Source: a virus
DNA: 38,546 nt
IMG/VR virus record: IMGVR_UViG_3300044612_003464
Coordinates: 1-38,546 of that record
Direction: 5' to 3' (one strand)
Of this stretch, positions 22,604 to 31,100 are shown one piece after another (position 1 is the first letter of the stretch; every line of letters begins with the position of its first letter). A model generated the notes under the pieces. The model did no database searches and was not told the origin of the DNA. It worked only from the letters and a program-made list of their open reading frames with translations. The translations under genes were made by a program, and so were the position numbers.

Positions 22604-23800
22604 TCAGTTGGCGGCAGCCGTAGGATCAGCGGGGGCCAGTCCAATTGGGCGGCCCTCTGCGTCGCTGATGATTTTCTTGGCGCCGCCCGAGGTCTGGCTC
22701 TGATGCACGGCGATGGAGTCTTTCTCGAGGCGAGAGTCGACGTGCACGTTGACCGGCGGCGCGGCGACATTGACGTGCGGAGCCGCGACAGAGAAAGACG
22801 GGAGCGTGATGTTGAAGGTGAGGTGGTCTTTGATCGCGGCGAGCGGATCGGCCGCCGGGGCCGGCGCGGCGGCGGGTGGCGGCAACGCGGCGGCAGCGCG
22901 CGGCGCCGCGGCCTGGCGGGCCGGCAACGCGGCACTCGGCGCGACAGCGGAGGCGACGATGCCAGCCCCGTGCGCTTCATGCAAAAGCACGATAAGCGAC
23001 TCGAGATTGGCGACGACGGCGTCGGCGAGGCCCACTGCGACAGCCTGCTCGCCGAAGTAGGTGAGACCTTTTTCGAAAACTTCAGGCGCGATTTCCGAGC
23101 GGCCGGCTTCCACATCGCGGCGGAACATGCCGCCCAAATAGTCGACTCGTTGCTGAAGCTCGGTGCTTTCCTCCGGGGTCGGCGCGCGCCAGGGCGAGCC
23201 GATGTCTTTCATCGAGGCGCTCTTGAACGTGAAGCGGCGGACGCCAGCCGCGGCGAGCTGGCCGGAGCGATCTTCGATGCTGAGGATCATACCAATCGAA
23301 CCGATCTCGCTCGAGGACGTGCAGAAAACGGCATCGCACGCGGCCGCGAGGTAGTAAGCGGCCGAGCAGGCACGCGCATCGGTGAAGGCGTACAGCGGCT
23401 TGCCGGCGTGCTGACGAATCTCGCCAAGCCGCGCGTAGGCTTCAGCGCAGCCAGTGGCAGTGCCGCCGGGAGAGTTGAGCGCAAGAACAATGGCGGATAC
23501 GGACGGATCCGCAGCGGCCGTAGCAACCATGGCAGTCACCGCATCGAAATCGCAGCCGCCGCACATCGTCTCCATCATCGAGAGGTGCTTGCCGAGAATG
23601 CCGTGCACAGGCACGACGGCGACAGTCGACTTGACCTGCAGCGATTCCGGCTCAGGCACTTCGCTGGGCTCAGCCGACGGAGCCGGCGACGGCGCCGCGT
23701 GAATCCGCGACTCGAGCAGACTGGCGATCGAAGACAAAGCAGACTCCGTGATCAGCCAGGGCGTACCGGTGAAGCGGGAAAGGATGTGGGCGTAACGCAT
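22604..23800 (-). CDS. S49-family head maturation protease
   Basis: 398 residues from ATG 23800 (MRYAHILSRFTGTPWLITES). The SppA/ClpP-fold protease domain covers about 58-290: VAVVPVHGILGKHLSMME, IVLALNSPGGTATG (oxyanion loop), catalytic Ser146 in RACSAAYYLA, EIGSIGMIL, and Lys198 in SMKDIGSPW. The Ser-Lys spacing of 52 equals that of lambda gpC (as I recall, Ser166/Lys218). The C-terminal 100 residues are a Pro/Ala linker plus a short tail (HVNVAAPPVNVHVDSRLEKD ... KKIISDAEGRPIG) that may act as scaffold attachment. It would cleave scaffold and portal/capsid parts during head maturation. It follows portal after an 84-base gap with a weak hairpin. Confidence 0.88.
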   Translation of the reverse strand: MRYAHILSRFTGTPWLITESALSSIASLLESRIHAAPSPAPSAEPSEVPEPESLQVKSTVAVVPVHGILGKHLSMMETMCGGCDFDAVTAMVATAAADPSVSAIVLALNSPGGTATGCAEAYARLGEIRQHAGKPLYAFTDARACSAAYYLAAACDAVFCTSSSEIGSIGMILSIEDRSGQLAAAGVRRFTFKSASMKDIGSPWRAPTPEESTELQQRVDYLGGMFRRDVEAGRSEIAPEVFEKGLTYFGEQAVAVGLADAVVANLESLIVLLHEAHGAGIVASAVAPSAALPARQAAAPRAAAALPPPAAAPAPAADPLAAIKDHLTFNITLPSFSVAAPHVNVAAPPVNVHVDSRLEKDSIAVHQSQTSGGAKKIISDAEGRPIGLAPADPTAAAN

Positions 23801-23884
23801 GTTTTGGCAATTGGCTGAGGAGATAGCCCTAGAAAAGTGGTGCCGCTCGACGTTGAGCGGAGGTCTTTTCTTGGGGTGTTCCAC

Positions 23885-25402
23885 TCATTGGCTCGGTTGG
23901 TTTGGCGGGCTGTCGGGCGCGGCAGCGGGCAGATTGCCGTTGTTCATCCGCAGTTTATCGGGAGAACCGAGTTCTTCGATGGGGATCCCCTCTTCCTGCG
24001 CGATCTCGGTGCGAAGTTTAAAGTCCTCCGCCTGGGCGCGGTACACGTCTTCCATGGTGCGCCCGTAGCGGCCGACGATGAATTGCAGGGCATCGGTGCC
24101 GGCGAGGACGTTGTCGATGTCGATCTTGGCGGAGCGCCCGCCGTCGACGGTGAACTCAGCCGGCGGAACGTAGCCCCATTGCCACCACTCGTCGTGGTCC
24201 GGCAGATCGCCTCGCTTGATGAGCTTGCGCAGGATGTACATCTCGTCGGCGTACACGTGCGGGACGAGCGCACCCCAGCGGGAGTAGATGCTCGTGTTGA
24301 TCTGATCGCCGAAGCCGCGGGTGGCGGCGCCGCCAAGCGCGGAGGGGTCAAGCATCTCCGCGCGCCAGTCCATGCCGATAAAGGCGCCGGCGATGATGCG
24401 CTGATCGAACTTGAGCCAGCCGTCGCCCGGAGTGGTGTCGGTGTGCGATTGGATCGAACCGAGGCCGGCTTTGACGTAGCGAATAAGGCCGCCACCGAGC
24501 AACTGGATCTTCGGTTCGACCGGGGCGGCCGCGGTGCCTTCGCGCGTGGCCGCGGTGCCACCGCGGAGATCGTTGCCCCACGGATCGCGGTCGGGCGCTT
24601 TGCCGTCGACCGTGCTCTCGACCATGGTGATCGCGGAGTTGACCTTCTGCTTGGTGCGCTGAAAGCCGCGGGCCTCCTTGGCGTCGTACCAATCGAGGAT
24701 CGAGTATGCGATGGTCGGAAAGGGGCGGCCGTCGCTGAACCAGCGCGGGTCGGCCACGTGGTGCATATCCAGCGCGGAGATGTCGCGGTCCTGTTCGACT
24801 GTCTCACCGAGTACGCGGTAGGCGACCTCTCGGCCTTTGCGATTGTAGATGATTCCGTTCAGGATTCGGAGGCCTTTGTACGGGCCACTTTGCACGGTAT
24901 CCTCGATGGACCCATACCGGCTGCCGATCCGGTGAGCCTCGAGAAACTGCAATTGCGGAAACCCGGTTTCGGTCTCGCCGCGGACGACGAAAAAGCCGCC
25001 GTCGATGTCGAGCATCGTGCAGCCAATCTGCCAGTTTTTGTTCCAGTGGAAAAGGCCGCCACGAACATCGATCACCTTGTGCGCCTGAATCAGCGCGGCG
25101 CGCGCGGCGCGGCCCCATGCTTTGTCGCGGCCCGTGAACACGGGGGCGAATCCGGCCTGCGTGACGTACTGGCTCCTCTGCTGTACGCCACCTTGCACCA
25201 TGGGGAAGGTGCTGGCGATGTAGCGCGAATCGGAAATGAGGGCGCGGTGCTTGACGCGGGAGAGCAGCGTCGCGATGTCCTGCGTAAGCGTGGGCCGATC
25301 AAGTCGCGTGCCGTCGTCCTGCGCAGATTCGTAGAGCCCGCGGCTGCTGGTGCCGAAACCGGCGATCGGCCGGCTGAAGGAGTCGAAGAGCTGAACGGCC
25401 AT
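23885..25402 (-). CDS. Portal protein, lambda-type
   Basis: 505 residues forming the dodecameric ring through which DNA enters the head. Supporting segments are typical of the lambda gpB group: N-terminal RALISDSRYIASTFPMVQGG, the stretch WNKNWQIGCTMLDIDGGFFV ('...q.....l..dGe.fv'), LQFLEAHRIGSRYGS (binding to the 'lq.iea.ri..p' pattern), YRVLGETVEQDRDISALDMH, HHVADPRWFSDGRP, DWYDAKEARGFQRTKQKVNS, and the C-terminal GAFIGMDWRAEMLDP region. It overlaps none of its neighbours but lies two bases from the 99-residue gene upstream. Confidence 0.9.
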   Translation of the reverse strand: MAVQLFDSFSRPIAGFGTSSRGLYESAQDDGTRLDRPTLTQDIATLLSRVKHRALISDSRYIASTFPMVQGGVQQRSQYVTQAGFAPVFTGRDKAWGRAARAALIQAHKVIDVRGGLFHWNKNWQIGCTMLDIDGGFFVVRGETETGFPQLQFLEAHRIGSRYGSIEDTVQSGPYKGLRILNGIIYNRKGREVAYRVLGETVEQDRDISALDMHHVADPRWFSDGRPFPTIAYSILDWYDAKEARGFQRTKQKVNSAITMVESTVDGKAPDRDPWGNDLRGGTAATREGTAAAPVEPKIQLLGGGLIRYVKAGLGSIQSHTDTTPGDGWLKFDQRIIAGAFIGMDWRAEMLDPSALGGAATRGFGDQINTSIYSRWGALVPHVYADEMYILRKLIKRGDLPDHDEWWQWGYVPPAEFTVDGGRSAKIDIDNVLAGTDALQFIVGRYGRTMEDVYRAQAEDFKLRTEIAQEEGIPIEELGSPDKLRMNNGNLPAAAPDSPPNQPSQ

Positions 25403-25404
25403 GG

Positions 25405-25704
25405 TCAGGACGTGGTGGAGCCGGCACTGAAGCGGAAGTACGCGTAGTTGGGCCGCTCCATCGGGGTCGCGGTGGGATCCAGTTCCGCCAGGACGGTCAT
25501 GGCTGCCTTGAGCTTCAGGAGCGGCTCGAGCACGAGTTGACCGGCCGCGCTGCCGTCGACGAAGCCGTGGCTGTTGATCACGACCGAGTCGGAGGCCTCA
25601 CCGTCGCCCAACTCGCGGATGAATTTCTTGAGGCCGACGAGGTCGTCGCTGTAACGCACGCGCAGCCATTGCGTGTAGGTCTCCAGGCGAGAGGCTTCGT
25701 CCAT
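25405..25704 (-). CDS. Small protein between terminase and portal (gpW position)
   Basis: 99 residues: helical start (MDEASRLETYTQWLRVRYSD ... LVGLKKFIRELGDGEASDSV), short middle, then LVLEPLLKLKAAMTVLAELD and a Tyr/Phe-rich tail. In lambda-type genomes a small head-tail joining protein (gpW) is encoded between terminase and portal; this occupies that slot, but sequence similarity is not obvious to me. The upstream TTTGACACC motif ends 11 bases before the ATG. Confidence 0.5.
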   Translation of the reverse strand: MDEASRLETYTQWLRVRYSDDLVGLKKFIRELGDGEASDSVVINSHGFVDGSAAGQLVLEPLLKLKAAMTVLAELDPTATPMERPNYAYFRFSAGSTTS

Positions 25705-25715
25705 GCGCTGGGCGG

Positions 25716-25724
25716 GGTGTCAAA
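25716..25724 (-). promoter_or_regulatory. TTTGACACC motif before the portal-side unit
   Basis: Minus-strand TTTGACACC (with a preceding C) followed by CCGCCC, 11 bases before ATG 25704. Same core and same spacing as at 8482-8490. Confidence 0.42.
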
Positions 25725-25759
25725 GCCCAGGCTGGGAGCCGCGGCGAGCGGAAAGCAGA

Positions 25760-25788
25760 ACGCCCGCCGGCACGAGGCCGACGGGCGT
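25760..25788. terminator. Long GC hairpin in the terminase-portal gap
   Basis: Twelve-base stem with one mismatch (25760-25771 with 25777-25788) and a 5-base loop, in the 129-base gap between genes ending at 25834 and starting at 25704. The minus strand continues TTCTGCTTTCC, a poor U-tract, so termination is possible but not certain; it could instead protect or process mRNA. Confidence 0.45.
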
Positions 25789-25833
25789 CTATTCCCCAAA
25801 CAATGAACTCATGCAGTCACGAACGGTGGCTTG

Positions 25834-28092
25834 TCAAAGAGGCTTGGAGTCGGGCGTCGCCGCCTTTTTTGCCGCGGCCGCTTCGGCATCGGCTTTGCCG
25901 GCGGCGACGGCGGCGAGACGGAAATCGAGGGTGGCGTAGCACTCTTTGAGGGCGTCGCCAAAATCGTTGCGGTGACCGTCAACGTTGACCCACTCGCCGG
26001 CGTCGTTGAGGCGCTCGCCCTGAAGTTCGGAAAGGAGTTCGGAGAGCGGGGTCTCCTTGGCGTCGACGCCGGCCGTGGCGACGGGCGGCGGGCCGCTGCG
26101 GGGCGCGCCCGGGAGCCACAAGCGGGGCGGTAGGTTAAAGGCGGCGGGATCGAGGCCGCGCTGGTCGATGATCTCGCGGATCTTCCGAACCTCGCGGATT
26201 GATCCGAGGTAGAGCTTCTTTTTCCAGAAGTCGTCCCAGTAGTAGCAGATGTTGAAGGTGAGGCCGCGCCAGCCTTCAGAGAGTGGTCGGGCCCAAGTGG
26301 GGCGCAGCTCGGCGTGTTTGTCGCCGCGACCGTAGGACGGGAAGAGTACGCGATGCGTATCGTAGTGCAGCTCGTAAACCTCGTCGGTGCGATGGCCGCC
26401 GGCGTCGATCAGGCCGGCGGTGACTTGGAAGGTGCGCGACGGGTCGGAGGCGAGCGGGATCGGGACGGCGATCTGCGCCAGGACGTCGTCCTTGATCATG
26501 GCGTAGCCCCAGTGCACGACGGCGATGTCGCGCCAGCCGCGGCGCGCGGAATCGAGGCGCGCAACGGCGATCACAAATTTCCAGTAAGCGTCCTGGGTAT
26601 CGAAGCCGGCGACGACGATGTCCGGCACGAAGGGCGCAGTGCCGCGAGCGTACGGCACGAGGCACTCGTGCAACTGCTCTTCGCTGACATCAGCGGCGCG
26701 CTCGCGATGCGGGATGCCGACGTGATTGTTGTGGAAGAAGCGAAGTCCGTCGGGCTGGCTTTTGCGCTCGAGGAAAATGCGGCCGAGATCACCCCACGTC
26801 ATGTCATCGTGGAGCGAGTAGAGGTCGCTGATGTGCTGCGTGACCTTGAAAGGATGCGGCCGCGGATTGGTGCGGAGCCACTGGCCGGCGTTGGTCATGG
26901 CCCATTTCGTCGTCGTGCGGATGCCGGCATCGAGACGGCGCACCACTTCAGCGGCGCCAGAGAAGCCGTCGAGCCGGTGTCGTGGGCGCGCCGGCGTCGA
27001 TCCGGTGCCGGCGTAGAGCGGCGAGCCATCGAGCGCGGCTGCGGCGGCGAACACCTCGCGTTGAGCAAGCGTGAGCGGCGCCTCTTGGTCGATGATGCAG
27101 CCGGACACGCACTCGTACACGGTCTCGCGCTGGACGCGCTCGAGGTCCCACGAGCCGTCGAGGAGGCGGCACTGGTCGAACTTCACTTTGCCGAGCCGGA
27201 TCGCGATCGGACGGGAAGCCTTTTTGATCTGGATAAACTCTGTCGGCGAGGTGCCGTCGAAGCTGAGTTCCTGGAACGTGCCGCAGTGCGGGCACGGAAC
27301 GAGAAAGGCCTCGAGGGTGCCACTCGCGACCTCGACGTGGTGCGGAGACGACCACTCGCGGGCCTTCGAGAGCGTCATCACCTTGGCGCCATCGACGCCG
27401 GTGACGCGGGAGCGAGCGAGGTTGTGCAGCGTGCCGGCACCGGCGATCGAGCCGTTTTCCTCGACCTCGTCGACGAGCTCGAGCATGGAGCCTTCGCCGC
27501 GAAACGCGCTTTCCCGGGCGGAGCCGGTGACGCGGATCACCATGTTGCGCAGCCGAACGATGCGGCCGGTGATGTCGTCGGGGTCGGTGTCCTCGCTCGC
27601 GAACACGCGGCGGAGCGTGGGCAGGATCCGGTCCTTGTTGGCGTCGATGGCTTTTTGCTGGGACGTGATCGCGAAGTGCGCGGGGCCGGGCTTGTGCTCC
27701 GGCATGTAGCGGATGACGTTGAAGCCGGCCTCCGTCATGCCGACGCGCGACGACTTCAACTCGTGCGCCTCGCGGATCTCGGGGTCGATAAAAACGTCTT
27801 GGAAGCGCCGCGTCCACGGCGTGAAGGAGGAACGGTAGCGACCGCCCTTGCCGGTACCGGCGGCGTGAAGGGTGACGTTGGCATCGGCCCAGCGCCAGAC
27901 GGAGAGGCGCGCGATGCGCGGCCGGAAGATCGGGAGTAGGACTTCGTCGACGAACCAGTCGCGGAACGTGCGCGGGGTGATCGGCGGGGCCACCGGCACG
28001 GGCGGCGATGACAGCGCGGAGCGAGCCGCCTGCGGCTCCCGCGCGGCGGCATCGATCGGCGCGAGCGTGAGCTGGTCTGAAGGCTCGGTCAT
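25834..28092 (-). CDS. Terminase large subunit, lambda gpA type
   Basis: 752 residues; ATP-driven DNA translocase and genome-cutting nuclease. The ATPase has the gpA-style Walker A variant KSSRVGMTE (113-121) and Walker B MLELVDEVEE (203-212). Two Cys pairs, C267/C270 (PCPHCG) and C328/C332, form the zinc-binding insertion seen in GpA proteins. The nuclease domain begins near VVAGFDTQDAYWKF, with Asp498 as the probable first metal ligand. The N-terminal 40 residues are a Pro/Ala tail that may contact the small subunit. Lambda-type terminases cut at cos sites, which predicts cohesive-end packaging. The start overlaps the stop of the preceding gene (28089). Confidence 0.92.
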   Translation of the reverse strand: MTEPSDQLTLAPIDAAAREPQAARSALSSPPVPVAPPITPRTFRDWFVDEVLLPIFRPRIARLSVWRWADANVTLHAAGTGKGGRYRSSFTPWTRRFQDVFIDPEIREAHELKSSRVGMTEAGFNVIRYMPEHKPGPAHFAITSQQKAIDANKDRILPTLRRVFASEDTDPDDITGRIVRLRNMVIRVTGSARESAFRGEGSMLELVDEVEENGSIAGAGTLHNLARSRVTGVDGAKVMTLSKAREWSSPHHVEVASGTLEAFLVPCPHCGTFQELSFDGTSPTEFIQIKKASRPIAIRLGKVKFDQCRLLDGSWDLERVQRETVYECVSGCIIDQEAPLTLAQREVFAAAAALDGSPLYAGTGSTPARPRHRLDGFSGAAEVVRRLDAGIRTTTKWAMTNAGQWLRTNPRPHPFKVTQHISDLYSLHDDMTWGDLGRIFLERKSQPDGLRFFHNNHVGIPHRERAADVSEEQLHECLVPYARGTAPFVPDIVVAGFDTQDAYWKFVIAVARLDSARRGWRDIAVVHWGYAMIKDDVLAQIAVPIPLASDPSRTFQVTAGLIDAGGHRTDEVYELHYDTHRVLFPSYGRGDKHAELRPTWARPLSEGWRGLTFNICYYWDDFWKKKLYLGSIREVRKIREIIDQRGLDPAAFNLPPRLWLPGAPRSGPPPVATAGVDAKETPLSELLSELQGERLNDAGEWVNVDGHRNDFGDALKECYATLDFRLAAVAAGKADAEAAAAKKAATPDSKPL

Positions 28093-28889
28093 GCGGCCGC
28101 CGTCGTCGGGGCGTGACTCGGCACGACGGTCCCGGCGAACCGAGAGTCACGCAGGGCGCCGAACCACTGGTCGACAAAGTGTGTCGCCTGGGCCCGCGGC
28201 GTGCCGAAGGTCTCGATCAGGGACGCGACGAGCGAATCAGCCATCGCGGACAGGAGCGGCGCGAGGTCGTCGCGCACGGCGTCGCGGTGGACCAGGTCAC
28301 CGTTCTCGCGCTGGTACTTGGCGAGCGTGCTCTCCATTGTGCGCAGCCGCTCCATGGCGTCATCGACGCGCTTCGCCCGAAGCGTGATGGTGGCCTCGGC
28401 AGCCGTGGTATCGGCGAGCGCCGCGCGGTGTTCCTCCATCGCCGCCGACAGCACTTGCCGCTGATGGACCACGGCGCCCTCGAGGTTGGTTGGCGCGGTC
28501 GTGCCCAGGTGGATCGCGACCCGCGTGGCTGGCGCGGCAGGAGAAACGGAAGACTGTGGCGAAGTGGCAGCGGCCGGAGCCTGCGTGGAGACTGGCCCAG
28601 CGGCCTTGCCGGCAAGCGCGTACAACTCCGCGCCCGGCGCGTGAGTCATGTGCGCGATCCACCAGTCGAGCATCTTCGGCGGCTGATCGAACGGAGGGAA
28701 ATCCGGGCCGCCTTCGGGGCAACCCGCGGCGATCCAGTCGCGGCGGGCTTTCTCGATCCATTTCTTCAAGCCGCGCTCCTTGACCTGGTAGGCCGCGAAA
28801 TAGGCGCCGAGCGACTTCTCGTAATTTGGTCGGTGTTTCAGCGCCGCAGACCACGCGGCGCCATCAGGCTTTGTGCCCCTCTTGGCCAC
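28089..28889 (-). CDS. Terminase small subunit candidate
   Basis: 266 residues if started at GTG 28889 (VAKRGTKPDGAAWSAALKHR). The frame also contains a TTG at 28910, but GTG 28889 leaves the upstream TTTGACACC motif at 13 bases, like the 11 bases before two other late genes. The N-terminal part is helical and Trp/Lys-rich (LKKWIEKARRDWIAAGCPEG ... FDQPPKMLDWWIAHM), then a low-complexity Ala/Pro linker, a long coiled-coil-like helix (DDAMERLRTMESTLAKYQRE) and a C-terminal helical domain. Location next to the large subunit and a coiled-coil plus DNA-binding layout fit a Nu1-like small subunit, but no signature is decisive. Confidence 0.62.
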   Translation of the reverse strand: MAKRGTKPDGAAWSAALKHRPNYEKSLGAYFAAYQVKERGLKKWIEKARRDWIAAGCPEGGPDFPPFDQPPKMLDWWIAHMTHAPGAELYALAGKAAGPVSTQAPAAATSPQSSVSPAAPATRVAIHLGTTAPTNLEGAVVHQRQVLSAAMEEHRAALADTTAAEATITLRAKRVDDAMERLRTMESTLAKYQRENGDLVHRDAVRDDLAPLLSAMADSLVASLIETFGTPRAQATHFVDQWFGALRDSRFAGTVVPSHAPTTAAA

Positions 28890-28902
28890 GCTCTCAAGGG
28901 CA

Positions 28903-28911
28903 GGTGTCAAA
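28903..28911 (-). promoter_or_regulatory. TTTGACACC motif before terminase genes
   Basis: Minus-strand TTTGACACC (preceded by C) followed by TGCCC, 13 bases before GTG 28889. It is the first copy of this motif in the late region. Confidence 0.42.
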
Positions 28912-29342
28912 GTGCACGAAAGGGAAACGGAGGTGCCCGCGAAGATCGGTCAAGGGACGCCTCAACCCTACAGTTCAGTCTAAAAGGGAAAGAGATTCCT
29001 TTGGGGAGGGGGTCTGGGGAACACGTGGGCACATATCACGTAGCCTTCTGCCCTTCTCTCCCTTCAATAGTAGTCTGTTAGACCCTCAACCCAGAGTAAC
29101 CCACCACTACCCTACAGTAGTAAAGCACCGAAGCCCCATGATTTACCGAGGACTATGTTCCCCGATTCTAGGTGCCTTTGGGTATAGGTCTGCGCAGCTT
29201 TTAATCTGAGAGAGCGCGAGAGAGCGCCGCCGAGCGGCCCAGAAAGGTCAGAACCGGCGGTGCTCGCGTGCTGACGTGTACCCGCGAGGACTACGTCCGA
29301 GCGGACATGACACCGAGGGGTCGACGTTCGAACCGCCGGCAC

Positions 29343-29373
29343 AAACGAAAAGAGCCGGCCCGAAGGCCGGCTC
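29343..29373 (-). terminator. Intrinsic terminator of the early operon
   Basis: Minus strand: GAGCCGGCC (29373-29365), loop TTCG, GGCCGGCTC (29360-29352), then TTTT followed by CGTTTG. A 9-base perfect GC stem with a UUCG-type loop and U-tract, 15 bases after the helicase stop. It would end early transcription before the packaging region. Confidence 0.88.
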
Positions 29374-29387
29374 AACGTTGGGTAGGG

Positions 29388-31100
29388 TCACTTGCCCTGC
29401 TCGATAATCTCGACGGTGTATCGTCGGTGTCGATTGCGCCCACGCTGGCCGAAGCGCACGCGTGAGCCGGTCTTCACCCGCATCACCTGGCCGCCAAACT
29501 TCTCCGAGAACATGCGCCCGAGCGCGCTCTTGCTCTTCTGGTTGAGCTCAAGCCACTCCTCGCCGCTCTCCCGATCCTTCTTCCACGTGCCCTCCATCGC
29601 CCACGAGAAGGCGTCGCACTCCTGGCATTCGTCGACCAGTTCCTGAAACGTGAACTCACGTTTGCTCAGCGGCGTCTCCTTGCCGTCCTCGAAGCGCACC
29701 ATCCGCTTCGTGACGAGCACCTCGACCAGCGCGAGCATGTCGGAAAGCTCGTTCGAACCCGAGTTGTCGTCACGCGGTGGCGCCTCACAGGGGTCACCGA
29801 AGCCAGCAGCCATGACGATGCCGCCGAAGATCTCACACCAGCGCTCGAACCCCTTGAGCACTCGCCCACCCTTGGGCCGGCCTTTGGCGTCCCAATCTCT
29901 GATCAGGGCCCACAAGGCGGAGAGCACATCCACGCGCACCTCTGGCCGGCAAAGCCACTCCTCGTCGATGGGCCGCCTCACCTCTCGCTCCTGTACGTCG
30001 AACTGCTCCGTGTAGAGCGACACACGCAGCGTACGGCGTTCGATGTCTTGGCTCAGCTTGAGGTTGTTGCCGGTGATGAAGACGATGCACTGCTTCTCCA
30101 CCGAGAATCCGGTGAGGCCTCCCAGCATGCGACCGCTCACGGTGGAGGCGGTCATGAACGCGTTAAGCTCCTGGCTCTTCAGCAAGCCGTCGAGATCGTC
30201 GAGGAAGAGATACATGTTTCCGTCGAGCGCGGCCGTGCTGAGCGTCTTCCGCAACTCTTCCGAGTTATCCCCCTTCAGCGCGACATTGGCGGTCCCGGTG
30301 ACTGCCACCAGCGGGATCTTCGCGAGAAGGGATTTGCCGCTTCCTACGGTGTTTGCCGTCATCACGTAGTGCAGACGCGGCGCCTTGGGCCCGAGCAGGC
30401 CCATCCCAAACAGACTCACCAAACTTGAGATGCACACCGCCAGGCTGCGGCTCGTGCCATCGTCACGCCGATCGCCAAATGGAAACTCCACAAAAAGATC
30501 ACGCAGGAAGGCCACGGCCTCAGCGATTGGCATGTCCGGCCGAACCACCACCTCCGTAGGCATCGTGAAAATTCGCGACGCGGGATCATATCCCGGCTGC
30601 AGCAGTTCGATGCGCCCACCCTTCTCTCCGCCCTCGCGCCAGACCGGCATCGGAACGGAATGCACCCGGAGAAGCTCACGCTGCTGATCCATAAACGCCG
30701 GGCTCTCGAGTACTCCTTTCGCGACGTCCGGTGACATCGTCATCGGCTTCCAAATCGGTTGATTGGTGTCCTGGTCCATGCCCTTCAGGCGCGCCGGGAC
30801 CATGTAGTCCTCGATGTACGTCCGAAAGCGCTGCGCGCTCATCGCCTTCCATCCTCCCTTTTTCCGGTCGATCGTCACCGCAATGTCCTCGCGCCTAAAA
30901 ACCCCGTTGGTCTTCAACAAGCCACCGATCTCGCGCGCCGTCCTGCTGAGCAGGTAGTTCTCACACGGCAAACGCACGAACGGAACGGATTTCTTCGCCT
31001 CACTGGGCGGCGCCGCAGACACGCCCACAGATGCGGCGTCGACTTTTCCGCCGGCCAAGGCGCGCGCCGTTGCGTTCGCGATTTCAGCTTGGTCGCTCAT
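29388..31100 (-). CDS. AAA+ replicative helicase / primase-associated ATPase
   Basis: 570 residues. The central NTPase has Walker A TVGSGKSLL (251-259), Walker B MYLFLDDLDG (296-305), a sensor region FITGNNLKLSQDIERRTLRV with Asn345 and candidate arginine fingers Arg355/356, and GKTLSTAALDG-like alpha segments. The arrangement matches phage/plasmid helicases that follow AEP-type primases (D5/SF3-like, DUF927-like group). The N-terminal 240 residues carry an unassigned domain (ENYLLSRTAREIGGLLKTNG); the C-terminal 100 are basic and may bind DNA (SRVRFGQRGRNRHRRYTVEI). It overlaps the primase stop (31097) by four bases and ends the early operon at an intrinsic terminator. Confidence 0.82.
   Translation of the reverse strand: MSDQAEIANATARALAGGKVDAASVGVSAAPPSEAKKSVPFVRLPCENYLLSRTAREIGGLLKTNGVFRREDIAVTIDRKKGGWKAMSAQRFRTYIEDYMVPARLKGMDQDTNQPIWKPMTMSPDVAKGVLESPAFMDQQRELLRVHSVPMPVWREGGEKGGRIELLQPGYDPASRIFTMPTEVVVRPDMPIAEAVAFLRDLFVEFPFGDRRDDGTSRSLAVCISSLVSLFGMGLLGPKAPRLHYVMTANTVGSGKSLLAKIPLVAVTGTANVALKGDNSEELRKTLSTAALDGNMYLFLDDLDGLLKSQELNAFMTASTVSGRMLGGLTGFSVEKQCIVFITGNNLKLSQDIERRTLRVSLYTEQFDVQEREVRRPIDEEWLCRPEVRVDVLSALWALIRDWDAKGRPKGGRVLKGFERWCEIFGGIVMAAGFGDPCEAPPRDDNSGSNELSDMLALVEVLVTKRMVRFEDGKETPLSKREFTFQELVDECQECDAFSWAMEGTWKKDRESGEEWLELNQKSKSALGRMFSEKFGGQVMRVKTGSRVRFGQRGRNRHRRYTVEIIEQGK

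Larger units (their letters stand above)
28890..29387. other. Gene-free region, candidate packaging (cos) and control region
   Basis: 498 bases without a credible gene. The first 320 bases are visibly richer in A/T than the rest of the genome. They contain repeated blocks: ACCCTACAGT at 28965-28974 and again at 29109-29118, CTCAACCC at 28961 and 29085, and scattered AGTAGT/TAGTAG. From 29210 on it becomes GC-rich, with GAGAGAGCGC runs, a 7-base inverted pair CCGGCGG/CCGCCGG about 80 bases apart (near 29253 and 29332), and the terminator of the early operon at the end. It separates the early from the packaging genes just upstream of the terminase genes, where lambda-like phages have cos. The transcript of the late operon must start here too, but I see no strong promoter. 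Confidence 0.5.

Noticed and set aside
23837-25447. Very long plus-strand frames opposite portal, terminase and other genes (also 26314-27939 and 7625-8863)
   Set aside because: They are antisense to well-supported proteins, have biased Asp/Glu/Gly/Arg composition from high-GC third positions, and show no domain pattern.
29248-29340. tRNA-like segment: GTTCGAA loop with CCGGCGG/CCGCCGG pairing
   Set aside because: The pairing arm directly follows the loop, overlapping the T-stem position, and no D-arm, anticodon arm or CCA-proximal acceptor stem can be built.
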